A DNA stretch of 64,000 bases from Stentor roeselii (lineage: Eukaryota; Ciliophora; Heterotrichea; Heterotrichida; Stentoridae), in assembly GCA_006503475.1 (NCBI GenBank), contig RSEH01000200.1:25578-89577 (forward strand), in the 5' to 3' direction. This document shows, one piece after another, positions 49,324 through 58,746 of this stretch. Position 1 is the stretch's first letter. Each line of letters starts with the position of its first letter. Both the position numbers and the translations under genes were made by a program. The notes below the pieces were generated by a model. It searched no databases and was not told where the DNA came from. It worked only from the letters and a program-made list of their open reading frames with translations.

Positions 49324-49887
49324 TCAAATACCTAAATAAATCTTACATTCAAATACAAACAACTCATCATTACTCAGTAGTAACTGAATGGTAGAAATAG
49401 AAGTAAAGTCAAGATCCCAATGGACCTTCGCATATTCCTTTCTTTCTTCTAAACTCATCTTCGCAAAAACTGAATAAAGATCACTCTGAGCTTTTAAAAG
49501 ATCATTTCGTGGAATTTCTTCATTAATCAATGTGATATTCTGGATTATCATTGAAACCCTGTCCTTGTTAAATGTGAATTCCTTGAAGTCTTCGAGATTT
49601 TCTATATTTTTGCAGGATTCCTTTAAAAGTTTTATCGTATCTCTTGATATTTGCTTTAGTGATGAAATTACTGATGAAGAATCTGAGGCGATTTGGTTGA
49701 TACACTTTTTTATTTCGGATTTGATTAAATTTAATGATTTTCTTTTGATGAATTCAGCAGAGCACATGTTTATTGTGTGACTGAAATAACTGTAGTGCTC
49801 ATCTGCATGGTCATAGCAGAAAATGTTGTAAGAAATGCAATCTGTGCAGACTAACTTTGCATTTTTACTGCAGATGCTACAATTCAT
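49324..49887 (-). CDS. B-box-like zinc finger/coiled-coil protein (187 aa), possibly 3'-truncated
   Basis: Begins MNCSICSKNAKLVCTDC...CYDHADEHY, a B-box-like Cys/His finger, followed by a coiled-coil stretch (about 50-150). It then stops soon after LLLSNDELFVFE. In ciliates such N termini usually precede a long repeat domain (for example Kelch or WD), which is missing. A 15-mer fitting the intron rule (GTAAGATTTATTTAG, 49334-49348) lies at the end, but splicing it leads to a stop at once. Together with the downstream remnant this suggests a decayed gene, though a genuine short protein is possible. Confidence 0.6.
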   Translation of the reverse strand: MNCSICSKNAKLVCTDCISYNIFCYDHADEHYSYFSHTINMCSAEFIKRKSLNLIKSEIKKCINQIASDSSSVISSLKQISRDTIKLLKESCKNIENLEDFKEFTFNKDRVSMIIQNITLINEEIPRNDLLKAQSDLYSVFAKMSLEERKEYAKVHWDLDFTSISTIQLLLSNDELFVFECKIYLGI

Positions 49888-50979
49888 TTTATAAATATAT
49901 TCAGTGTTTAAATTCTAGAATCATGATATTTAGCAAATTTTTCAGAGATCTGATATTCAAAGGTCTCGAGAGCAAAGTATAAGTTATCCATTCATGCCAC
50001 ATTTCTTGAAAAGTCAATCTAAAACGATCGAAAACACTTATTTTTGAAAAATAGTACATCATATGATGACTTTCTCAACAAAGTAAACTTTTATGTCAAA
50101 GAAGCAGTACAAAAATTTTATAATACCTGATTTGGATTTATAATATCCAAGAAAAATCCAATTTTTTGAGATTTAAGCAATTTCATTAAATTTTCATTTT
50201 AAAAAGTCATAATTTTTGGTTATTTTGCATTCAATGGAAATTTAAAGTAGGTTGAGCCAACTGAAAGCAACAATTTTGCCTTATACTGCATGCTTACTTA
50301 AACTGATGTTTTATCGTCATTGTTTAGTTCATTATATTATATCTTCAGATTTTATCAATTTTCTCAAGTTTATCTTTTCAAGTCTTGTTAATTTTACAAG
50401 GTGAGAGAAGAAATCTAAAAGTTTGGAAATGTTTTATATTTTTAGATGAAGAGACTAATTTAATTTCTAACACTACCTTAATAATATTGGAGAAAACTTA
50501 AATTTTTTATTCAAGACTATTCTTACTTTTCATCAAAAGATTAGATATTCTTTAAGTTTATGTCTTATAAAGTAATCTGAAATCATTCGCGTTTTAGTTT
50601 AATGATCCTTACTCTCAATTTTTGTATTACAAAAGCACAATCTATAACAATCTTTTTGTGCTTTAGCTGTAAAATTTTCAGCCCTTTAAAAATCATCTAA
50701 TGATCTATGTAAATAAATAATTGAATAATATCAAAGAATTCGAACTAAAGTCATGACATTTTCAAATAAGACAATTTTAGAACAGATACTTTTTTAAATC
50801 GAAATAGTTTAAATCATAAGAATGCTTTAATTCGTCTTATTGTTAAGACGAATTGGTTATCCTGGTGTTAAATCAAAGAGATAATTTCATCACCGATTTA
50901 CCCTTACTAAAAGCAATCTATTCTCAATCTAAGATGAAGGTTTTCAAACAAAATAAATAAAATTCCTAAACAAATTAAC
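49888..50979. other. Long AT-rich intergenic region
   Basis: About 1.1 kb of AT-rich DNA with stops in all frames. The only feature I can name is the perfect hairpin at 50829-50854. No RNA gene or reading frame is supported. Confidence 0.5.
50829..50854. repeat. Perfect 11-bp inverted repeat, 4-nt loop
   Basis: AATTCGTCTTA, loop TTGT, TAAGACGAATT. The two arms are exact reverse complements. It lies about 125 bp downstream of the stop of the zinc-finger gene at 50980-52260, so it could form a hairpin in that gene's extended transcript. Confidence 0.85.
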
Positions 50980-52260
50980 TTAATCAAAAATAGCTGAAGG
51001 GCAAATGATCAAACATTTCTCACACAAATAAAACTCACATATCTTACAAAAAAATCCAAAATCATCCATTTTTTCCCTGCATTTTATACAAGATCCAGTC
51101 TTAAACCATCCAAAGCTCTTACTTCGTGCACAATAATGAGTCATTTGATGATTGCCCGAACAAACAGGGCTTTTATGTCCAAGAGTAAGAGCACATGTCT
51201 TGCAATACCTAATTTTACACTTATCACACTTCCAAGAAATATCATTATTTTCAGCTTTTAAGCAAATTTTGCAGTAAAACTTTTCATTATCAAGGCAACA
51301 AATCATTCGATGCTTACTTGCACATGTTAAAGGGTACTCATAAATAGGCTGAACAAACAATTTCAATGAGCAAAACTCACAAATGTCAAAGTCACATGGG
51401 GAACATCTCCAAGTGTTTTTTATGATGCTTTGTTTGCAGAGATCGCAGGTAAGTCCAGGTAATTTTTTATTAACATCAAGAATTAGTTCTGTTGTGTGAT
51501 TTTGAGAACAAACTGGTTTAGTTCTGATGATTAAGTCTTTTTGGATGCAGCAGTCATCACAGTAATCGAATTTACAGATTCTACAGTGAAGAGAAGGAGA
51601 ACTTATGGGGTTTTTACATTCATCACATCTCACTGATGCTGGCCCACCATTTATAAAGATGTAGTATTCAGTTGAGTCGACTGAAAATAATAAATTATGC
51701 CCGAACTTGCATTTTCCTTCAAATTGAGGTCTTTTTCTGGTCATTTTTTCTTTAATGCAGTCTTTTACCTCCCCGTAGTTCAATCCGTTTATTTTTTTAA
51801 AGGTAAACTCGACAAGTTTCAGTTCTTCATACTTGCATCGAATTTTTTCTGAAGGCTCAAGAAGAAGTCTGACAAGATCTGATAAATTTTCATATGTTTT
51901 CAGTGAAGTAACTGATTGAATTGCTGATACTGCCTGGATGATATTCGAAGAAACTTCAGTTGTTTTAATCAAAACTTTTGCTTGCTCTTCAAGAATAGCT
52001 TTTATAGTTTTCGAGTTCATTTCTGTGAATGACTCTGAAAAGTCTTTAAGAGTTTTTAACGAGTTTAATAGAAGGTTTATTAACTGCTGCTTGGATTGAG
52101 GAGAAATTGGAATATCGACTGATTTAACTGAAGCAGCTTCTTGAAATGTTTGAAGGATTTCAGAAAGGTGGACTTGGCATGAGTAGATTTTTTTTCCATT
52201 AGAAAGGAGCTCTTGGGTGATGATGTTTTGACATTCACTGAATCCACATCTGACTGACAT
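50980..52260 (-). CDS. Multi-zinc-finger (DC1/C1-like) protein (426 aa)
   Basis: The start is taken at the ATG giving MSVRCGFSECQ; the frame runs 14 codons further to a TTG. An N-terminal Cys-containing segment and a helical region (about 30-170) precede four similar Cys-rich fingers: CDECKNPISSPSLHCRICKFDYC, CDLCKQSIIKNTWRC..CDFDIC, CKICLKAENNDISWKCDKC..YC and CIKCREKMDDFGFFCKIC..LC. Each follows the C-x2-C...C-x2-C-x4-C-x2-C plan of DC1/C1-like domains, with H(x)M elements between them. Such fingers bind zinc and mediate lipid or protein contacts; the target is unknown. Confidence 0.85.
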   Translation of the reverse strand: MSVRCGFSECQNIITQELLSNGKKIYSCQVHLSEILQTFQEAASVKSVDIPISPQSKQQLINLLLNSLKTLKDFSESFTEMNSKTIKAILEEQAKVLIKTTEVSSNIIQAVSAIQSVTSLKTYENLSDLVRLLLEPSEKIRCKYEELKLVEFTFKKINGLNYGEVKDCIKEKMTRKRPQFEGKCKFGHNLLFSVDSTEYYIFINGGPASVRCDECKNPISSPSLHCRICKFDYCDDCCIQKDLIIRTKPVCSQNHTTELILDVNKKLPGLTCDLCKQSIIKNTWRCSPCDFDICEFCSLKLFVQPIYEYPLTCASKHRMICCLDNEKFYCKICLKAENNDISWKCDKCKIRYCKTCALTLGHKSPVCSGNHQMTHYCARSKSFGWFKTGSCIKCREKMDDFGFFCKICEFYLCEKCLIICPSAIFD

Positions 52261-52356
52261 TATTATAAGTTTGTTTGATGAGCCATTAGTAAATTTATTC
52301 AAACTAAGACAATATTCATGAATAATTAAACTATCTTAATAATCCTAATTTTCAGT

Positions 52357-55300
52357 TCATTCTTCAATTTTAACATTTTTTCTAACAAAATCTTCAAAAC
52401 TTTTCTGTTTTTTATCATTTTCTAACTTAGACGAACATAAATGAATGAACTTCATTGATTTCTGGAATTTTCCTAGTTTTAATAATGATTCTAGCAAAGT
52501 GATTTGTTTGATAGCTGCATGAAAAGATGCAATCCAATATTCTTTACATAATTTTTTATCAGTAGTAACTGTAAGCATCTCAAAAGATAAAAGAGAAACG
52601 AGAAAAGCAAAGCCAAACAAAAAACTAGCAAGAGAATATTGATATCTGTCAATATTTATCATATTTTCTAAATTTTTCTCCTGGTATTTATAGATGAGAA
52701 CACTTTCAATGACTCTACAGCCTAAAGTCAATAGGGTTAAAGGTTTCATGATTCGAGTAAGACAACGTGAAAGAACTTTGTACTTATAACTTAAAGTCAA
52801 TTGATTAACTAAACAGATTCCAATTAAGGTAAACGAACAACTAACAGAAAAGTCAAATGATAGAAGCATAAACCAAGCAAATATCCAAAAAATCAATAAT
52901 TTCGTCTGATAAAAGTTTTTAAGTGAAAATCCAGCTAAAATTCCAGAATTTACTAGTAAATTCTGATAGTAAATTGAATAAACTCCTAGAAACATAGCAC
53001 AAAAGAGCTCAGCATTAAAAATCCAAGAAAAACTTTTCATTTTTAGCTGGTAATAAGCTTGAATTATATCAGAATCTAAAACATCTTTATTCCTATTCTG
53101 GTAAATCCCTTCTAAAACCGCTAAACTTTCATCAGGACTGATTCCAATTTTAATTTTCGAAGTTCTGATATAAAGTGGTTGACTCGCTTTCTTACTCTCT
53201 TTAATCTCAAAGTCTTTTCTATTAATTTTTTCACTTTCCGTGCAACAAACAACAGGTAATTTTTTATTCGAAAAGCAAAACAACGACAAATCAGACTGTT
53301 CCGAAACAGGCATCAATTCATTAACAAGCAAAGCCACACTATGATTAGAAAACCTGATAAGTAAAGGAAAATCCTCCGTAAAATACTTATAACTTTCCAC
53401 AATATCCACATCTTTCAAATAAAACTTTTCTAAAATAAACTCAAGAAAAGCATCAACACACTTCCAATGATTTCGATGAAGACTATAAAACAAGGGAGTT
53501 TTTCCATTCACATCTTTTTTAATCAACACTTCATTTTTCAGAGCTTCAGCAAGTAACTGATGATTTCCAACAAAAGCATAATAATGCAAAATATTTATCC
53601 TTAACTTTGAAAAAGTAAGTTTTAAGTGTTCCTTGCAAGGCAAGACCCCATCAGCCACATTTTTCTTAAACAAAAAGTCTTCATAATCCCCAACAAAGTC
53701 AAAAATTCCTAAATCATCATCAAGTTCAAGAGGCCAAAGTTTCGCAGAGCAGTCTTCAGAAACACTAACCAGAAACTTCCCATCAGGACTAAAACAAACA
53801 CTTCTAATCGTGCTTTTATGAGCAGGAATAAAAAACTCCTGGTAAAGTTCAGAAGAACTCCAGATGCGAACAGTGTTATCATTCGAGCAACTTGCAAAAA
53901 ACTTGGAATCATTTGAAAAAATTACGCATTTTACCCATTTTTTATGGATTGTTAAAGTTTTTATCTGTGCAAGACTTTCCCAGTCCCAGACTGTGACAAG
54001 ATTTTTTCGGTCTCCGACGATCATGAGTTTTTGGTCTTTGCTTAGAGATACACTTTCGATCATTCCGCCTGGACTGCGGATTACTGTGGAAATTGTTAAG
54101 CTTTTTAAACACCATACCCGGATTGTGTAGTCTGCTGAACCTGATAGTAACCTTGTGTCGTTTTCTATGAATTTTACTGAAAAAACAGTGTCTGTGTGAC
54201 CTTCGAGTTTTTTTGATGTCTTTTCGTCTAGATTCCACAGGATTACGTTTTTGTCTTGGCCTCCGGTTGCTGCGTATGATGCGCAGATAGAGGATGATAC
54301 ACAAAATACTGGGTGGGAATGGCCTGATAGTCTTTCTAGTAAATTACCGTCAGAGGACATGATCAGTAATTTATGATCCCCTCCAACTGACAAGATTTTC
54401 TCACAACTTTCAACAACATTAACAGCCCAAACAGTACTAGAATGAAAATTACTCGACCACATCTGATTAAAATCGACAAGACTCCATTTCCTCACAGAAA
54501 TATCTTCACTTCCAGTAACCATAAACATCATATTGCTAGCAATAGAAACAGACATGACACATCGAGTATGTCCCTTAAAAGTTTTAACATCTCTTACCCT
54601 TCCAATATTCCTAATCCTTACAATTTTATCACTAGCTCCAGAGTAAAGTTTTTTTCCATTACTTCCAAAACAAAGTGCAAAAATATACCCGTCATTCCTA
54701 TTAAAACAAACTTCTTCCTTTTTCTCTAAAATATTCACCATTCTCATAGTTTTATCAGCAGATGCTGAAATAAAATAAAGACTATCCTGAGTAACAACCA
54801 AATTTCTCACCCAGTTATTATGATTTTCAAAGCAAAAATATTCCGTTTTTTCAGGAAGCTTTTGAATTCTAACCTTATTCCCTCGAGTTCCATAGATAAG
54901 AAAAGAGTTATTTGGGGTGATTGCCATGCATTGAATAGCTTCAGATGAAGCTTGAGCAGAACTGATTTCTTCATAACTGCTGAAGTTCCATTCCTTTAGG
55001 ATTCCATTCCACCCTCCAGTGTACAAAGTGGTCTCATCAGGTGTTAAGGCCAAGGCGAAGACTGAATTAGCTGCGTTGTTTAAGATGGCTAAGCAGGTTC
55101 TGTTCTCCACGTCCCACACTCGTGCTGTGTAGTCTCCTGAACCTGAGATAAGAATTTCGCTTGATTTAGTTATCGCGAAGACGTAGACACCTGCAGTGTG
55201 ACCGTCAAGTGAAGCGACTTCTACTTGAGACCTCCAGTTCCAAAGCTTTATTGAACCGTCCCAGGCACCTGATGCTAAAATTTTTTCTTCCAGGCAAAGC

Positions 55301-55515
55301 TCTAAAGCGTTTACAGTGTTTTTGTGACCTGATAAACGACCTACTACTTCTTGTAATTGAAGGTCCCAGATTAGGACTTCGTAGTCTTCGGCTCCGGAGA
55401 ATAAGGTTGTGTCGTCTGATGTTGGCTTCACTGACCATACGGGACCTGTGTGACCGTGCAGACTTATGTTCTCTTGAGCGTCGAATGATAGCAAACGATT
55501 CACTATGGATTCCAT
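52357..55515 (-). CDS. WD40 (14 repeats) - ankyrin-like - multipass membrane protein
   Basis: A 1052-residue protein. Fourteen WD40 repeats (about residues 18-610), most with GH...WD-type ends (for example GHTGPVWSV, GHKNTVNAL, GHTDTVFSV), suggest two seven-bladed propellers. A short ankyrin-like stretch follows (RINILHYYAFVGNHQLLAEAL..KDVNGKTPLFYSLHRNHW, about 640-690). Residues about 825-1000 contain four or five hydrophobic segments, with FWIFAWFMLLSFDF and LASFLFGFAFLVSLL the clearest. The tail is basic and cytosolic. This fuses a soluble sensor or scaffold to a membrane domain; channel-like function is not demonstrable. Confidence 0.9.
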   Translation of the reverse strand: MESIVNRLLSFDAQENISLHGHTGPVWSVKPTSDDTTLFSGAEDYEVLIWDLQLQEVVGRLSGHKNTVNALELCLEEKILASGAWDGSIKLWNWRSQVEVASLDGHTAGVYVFAITKSSEILISGSGDYTARVWDVENRTCLAILNNAANSVFALALTPDETTLYTGGWNGILKEWNFSSYEEISSAQASSEAIQCMAITPNNSFLIYGTRGNKVRIQKLPEKTEYFCFENHNNWVRNLVVTQDSLYFISASADKTMRMVNILEKKEEVCFNRNDGYIFALCFGSNGKKLYSGASDKIVRIRNIGRVRDVKTFKGHTRCVMSVSIASNMMFMVTGSEDISVRKWSLVDFNQMWSSNFHSSTVWAVNVVESCEKILSVGGDHKLLIMSSDGNLLERLSGHSHPVFCVSSSICASYAATGGQDKNVILWNLDEKTSKKLEGHTDTVFSVKFIENDTRLLSGSADYTIRVWCLKSLTISTVIRSPGGMIESVSLSKDQKLMIVGDRKNLVTVWDWESLAQIKTLTIHKKWVKCVIFSNDSKFFASCSNDNTVRIWSSSELYQEFFIPAHKSTIRSVCFSPDGKFLVSVSEDCSAKLWPLELDDDLGIFDFVGDYEDFLFKKNVADGVLPCKEHLKLTFSKLRINILHYYAFVGNHQLLAEALKNEVLIKKDVNGKTPLFYSLHRNHWKCVDAFLEFILEKFYLKDVDIVESYKYFTEDFPLLIRFSNHSVALLVNELMPVSEQSDLSLFCFSNKKLPVVCCTESEKINRKDFEIKESKKASQPLYIRTSKIKIGISPDESLAVLEGIYQNRNKDVLDSDIIQAYYQLKMKSFSWIFNAELFCAMFLGVYSIYYQNLLVNSGILAGFSLKNFYQTKLLIFWIFAWFMLLSFDFSVSCSFTLIGICLVNQLTLSYKYKVLSRCLTRIMKPLTLLTLGCRVIESVLIYKYQEKNLENMINIDRYQYSLASFLFGFAFLVSLLSFEMLTVTTDKKLCKEYWIASFHAAIKQITLLESLLKLGKFQKSMKFIHLCSSKLENDKKQKSFEDFVRKNVKIEE

Positions 55516-55669
55516 TTATAGAGATGGTATCAAGATTTGGATTTTTTGGGTTTTTGGGGTTTTTTAATGTTTTATGGAATTTTTGAAATATTTTTTATTT
55601 TTAGGATTTTTTTTTGGAAGATTTTAATAAATTTATGGAGATTCTTTTTAAATCATTTATGGAGATTGT

Positions 55670-56863
55670 TTAATCAGTGTTTAGTTGATAGTCTTGTCTG
55701 ATTACGTCGAGATTTTCTCTGTTTTCCATCATTTCTTCTTCTTCCATGCCGTGAGACACAAACCAATGAACATATGCTCGTTTAGCAAATATCAAATCAT
55801 AATCGTCAGCAATGCCAGCAAGTAAATTATCGGTTTTATTAGAAATTGAGTATATACCAGCTTGTCTCTCTTCGAACCTTGTAGAGAAAGTTTTAGAAAC
55901 TACTGAGTTAAAATTCTCAGAAATGCTTTTTTCAACAAAATCGTCAACTTTTTCAGGTCCCTGGATTACTGAAACCACATTTTTATGATAAAATACTTTT
56001 GTTTGGTTTCTTACTAACGAGGAAGTTGATAAGCGCTCTATAATCGAGTTCCAATCATCAGCAGGTTGTTTCAATCTAAAACCCGGAGCGAATGCAGGAG
56101 TAATAAACTTCCCTTGAACTTCATTAAAAATCACCTTCAAGTAATCATCTACTTTCCCTTCATCCCCACTGAAAACAGACGTAAAATTCTGCAAAGCCCT
56201 AGCAAATTCTTCATTAATCTCTTGAAATTCAGGTTCTAGATCAAACATCTGATTAAACCTTTCATAAATCGCGAGATTATCATAAGTAATTACAAAATCA
56301 GAGCAACTTCCAGCAGTAACAACAGAATGAGCTGAATTATAAGGTTCCACAACAACCTTCCCCATTTCTTCACAAGGAAAAACCAAAACAGACCCAATAA
56401 TACATTTTTCAAACTCATCTCTAAGAAACTTATGCACAACATTCGCCAGTCCAGACCCTGCACCACCTCCAGTTCCATTACAAATAACGAAAGACTTGAT
56501 ATTTTCCGAGTTTTCCACTTGATTCCTGATTTTTTCACATAATTCCATTAAAAAAATCTTCGAACTCGTGTATTTCACTGAAGGGTAAACATTTCCTGAA
56601 TCACATTTCAAGTCTAATGAAAGACCTTCGAAGTTTCTCCAATGTTTGCTTTTGTTTAAGTCAGAAATCGCGAAGTCTTCAGTGTCGATGAACAATGCTC
56701 TGGGGATTAGGGTGTTGTTAGGTGTTATTTTTAGAAGACTATTGAGGTTGTTGCTTGTTTGATTGGTTTCGAAGGGGTTAATGGTTTCGAGGATTTGGTT
56801 CCAGAAAGAATTTCCGAGGTTGATTCCTGAATTTCCTAAGTGGATGAAGAGAGTTTCTGACAT
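55670..56863 (-). CDS. Highly divergent tubulin, alpha-like C terminus (397 aa)
   Basis: The N-terminal motif IHLGNSGINLGNSFW parallels the tubulin GQxGxQxGxxFW. The phosphate-binding loop is present as GTGGGAGSGLA (130-140; canonical GGGTGSG with Thr to Ala). VVEPYNSAHS, DNLAIYERF and the alpha-type LIFAKRAYVHWFVSHGMEEEEM are recognisable. The chain is about 50 residues shorter than ordinary tubulins, lacking the long acidic tail and much of the early region, and the alpha catalytic Glu on helix H8 appears not to be conserved. It could be a basal-body or noncanonical tubulin or a GTP-binding relative without polymerisation. Confidence 0.9.
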   Translation of the reverse strand: MSETLFIHLGNSGINLGNSFWNQILETINPFETNQTSNNLNSLLKITPNNTLIPRALFIDTEDFAISDLNKSKHWRNFEGLSLDLKCDSGNVYPSVKYTSSKIFLMELCEKIRNQVENSENIKSFVICNGTGGGAGSGLANVVHKFLRDEFEKCIIGSVLVFPCEEMGKVVVEPYNSAHSVVTAGSCSDFVITYDNLAIYERFNQMFDLEPEFQEINEEFARALQNFTSVFSGDEGKVDDYLKVIFNEVQGKFITPAFAPGFRLKQPADDWNSIIERLSTSSLVRNQTKVFYHKNVVSVIQGPEKVDDFVEKSISENFNSVVSKTFSTRFEERQAGIYSISNKTDNLLAGIADDYDLIFAKRAYVHWFVSHGMEEEEMMENRENLDVIRQDYQLNTD

Positions 56864-56881
56864 TTTATTATTTAAAATAAG

Positions 56882-57583
56882 CTAGTTTAGAGTAAATGAG
56901 TCTTGGATAAAGGAATCGATTAAGGAGTCCATTTCTTCCAGGTAGGAGTTGTTTTCTCTTGTTTCAATTGAAACGTGCTCTTGCCAACTGAAAAAAGTTT
57001 TTAAAAGGAGTTGGAGATGATAGTGTCTTTTGGAAATTTCGATTTTTTCTCTGGTTTTTAAGATTCTTTCCCAGGACATTTGTTTTATGCATAGAAAGAC
57101 TTTTTTTAATGTTTTTTCCTTGAACTGGGAAAGTTTTTCCTCTTGTTTTTCCTTTAATTTATCGTTAAATACTTTAAAATCATGGAAAATTTTTTTCTTA
57201 CGATTTTTTTGTAGGCCAAGTAAAACTTTTTCCATTATTTTTCCTTTTCCTTGACTAAATCTTCCAGTTTTACCTCGGGCGACATTTACTTCAAGTTGCA
57301 CTTTTTTCTTGATTTCTTTGACTTTTTCTTCTAAAATTTTTGATTCTTTCATGAGTTTCTTTCTTTTCGACTGAAGATCGAGATGCTTTGCTGTAGACAG
57401 GGTTGGCTTAGCATTTTCTGATTTAAAACTGGATCGAACAGGCACGTAAAATGAGAGGTTTTTTGACGTCCTTGATGCAGGGGAATAGTCAGGAGAAATC
57501 GATCTGGACATTGAGTTGTTCTGCTTGATTTGGTTGCGGATCACTGACAATGGCGACCGACGGTTGACTTTTTGATACAGCAT
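56882..57583 (-). CDS. Basic helical protein (233 aa)
   Basis: Unrecognised. A Ser/Arg-rich N terminus (1-70) is followed by very basic helical segments (KRKKLMKESKILEEKVKEIK) and C-terminal helices containing LLLKTFFSWQEHV, loosely like an Sfi1/centrin-binding unit. The start is ATG. It is followed after 18 bp by the tubulin gene on the same strand. A cytoskeletal role is suggested only by composition and position. Confidence 0.75.
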   Translation of the reverse strand: MLYQKVNRRSPLSVIRNQIKQNNSMSRSISPDYSPASRTSKNLSFYVPVRSSFKSENAKPTLSTAKHLDLQSKRKKLMKESKILEEKVKEIKKKVQLEVNVARGKTGRFSQGKGKIMEKVLLGLQKNRKKKIFHDFKVFNDKLKEKQEEKLSQFKEKTLKKVFLCIKQMSWERILKTREKIEISKRHYHLQLLLKTFFSWQEHVSIETRENNSYLEEMDSLIDSFIQDSFTLN

Positions 57584-57617
57584 TTAAATTATGAATACTT
57601 AATTACTTTACCTTCAA

Positions 57618-58154
57618 TTACTGCAACAACCGTTTAGCCTTAAAATTCAAATTTTCAATGCGATCCCTATTCTTCTGAGTCAAGTCATTAGCAACATCAA
57701 GTTTCCTATTATGTTCATCTAAAGTACTAGAAATTTCACTGGCCATAGTCCTCAAATTATTCGCACTAGAACTAAGTTGATCCAAGAAGTACTCTTCACT
57801 CATCATAAAAGGCTTATCAAGTGGCTGAGGGTCAAAAGTAGAAGCAACAGGTCTCGGACAAGACTTATACCCTTCAGATTTTTCTACTTTAACCGGGCGA
57901 GGGTCTGTTATTTTAGGTTTCGTGAAATAATTCTTCACTCTTCCAAAGAAACTGTTCATTCCTCTTACAAGTCTTTCAGATTTATCAATATTTCCAGAAA
58001 CTTCGTAATTTTTATCAGTGATTCTATCTATGACTCTTGTTTGATTGTTTAAGGTCTCACATGTCGCTGCTCCGATGGCTTCTGTTTCTTTCGCTGTTCT
58101 CAGGATTTCTCCGTATTTTTTATCGAGATCTCTTTGGTTGTACCGTGACTCCAT
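57618..58154 (-). CDS. SNAP-25/SNAP-29-like Qbc SNARE (178 aa)
   Basis: Two SNARE helices in one chain without a membrane segment: Qb at about 15-70 (TLNNQTRVIDRI, with the zero-layer Gln) and Qc at about 120-178 (EISSTLDEHNRKLDVA). The linker is basic/Pro-rich with one Cys (GYKSCPRP). This is the SNAP-25/29 layout; absence of a palmitoylated Cys cluster is more like SNAP-29. In the Qc helix the zero-layer Gln appears to be His. It should act in fusion of vesicles with a target membrane. The start is the ATG giving MESRYNQ. Confidence 0.85.
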   Translation of the reverse strand: MESRYNQRDLDKKYGEILRTAKETEAIGAATCETLNNQTRVIDRITDKNYEVSGNIDKSERLVRGMNSFFGRVKNYFTKPKITDPRPVKVEKSEGYKSCPRPVASTFDPQPLDKPFMMSEEYFLDQLSSSANNLRTMASEISSTLDEHNRKLDVANDLTQKNRDRIENLNFKAKRLLQ

Positions 58155-58180
58155 CAATTATATCACACTAGATTTAAACA

Positions 58181-58726
58181 TTAAAAAGGATTCGCGAATG
58201 AAAACTCGAGAGCGCTTTTGTAACGAGGATATTTTTCTTTGAATATTAAGTTGTTCACGCGTTTTAACATTTTTCTTTGGAAGACTTCGGGATTTGAGGG
58301 GTTTTTCATGGAAGTGATTATTTTTTTTACCCGAAGAACTGGCTTGAAATTGCTTTGGGTACTTCGAACTGAGTTTTTCGCGCTAAATGTGGGGTTTATG
58401 ATGATGTTGTCGTTTTTTGAATGCTGATCTGTTTTGATTATGAAAGTTGATGAATTTTTAAAGTGAGGGGATTTTTTGTTGAATTTTGATTGAAATTTTA
58501 AGGGAGCAAAGGAAGTTTTTACGATTGTTGGCATGGGCCTAAAGATGATTGTTTTTTCCGAAGTGGCAGTCTTGTGACATGCTGGTTTAAGTACAGGAGT
58601 CTTCACAACTTTAGTAGAAAACTCATTAAACGGGTCGACTCTTGGTCGACTAGCACTAAGAACTTTTCTTCTAAACAAACTATCAGAAGCAGACCTTTTA
58701 ATAGTCCTGATTGGTGACTGAAACAT
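58181..58726 (-). CDS. Hypothetical basic protein (181 aa)
   Basis: Unrecognised. Starts MFQSPIRTIKRSASD, is basic throughout (many Lys, Arg, Ser, Asn) and has little predicted order until a C-terminal stretch (FQRKMLKRVNNLIFKEKYPRYKSALEF). The ATG start, a 20-bp spacer from the UTP3 stop and 26 bp to the SNARE gene support its being a gene in the co-directional run. Confidence 0.7.
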   Translation of the reverse strand: MFQSPIRTIKRSASDSLFRRKVLSASRPRVDPFNEFSTKVVKTPVLKPACHKTATSEKTIIFRPMPTIVKTSFAPLKFQSKFNKKSPHFKNSSTFIIKTDQHSKNDNIIINPTFSAKNSVRSTQSNFKPVLRVKKIITSMKNPSNPEVFQRKMLKRVNNLIFKEKYPRYKSALEFSFANPF

Positions 58727-58746
58727 TTTTACTTTCGAATATTAGA

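Noticed and set aside
49334-49348. GTAAGATTTATTTAG at the end of the short zinc-finger gene
   Set aside because: Fits the intron rule, but splicing keeps the same stop codon three codons later, so it cannot be supported or shown to matter.
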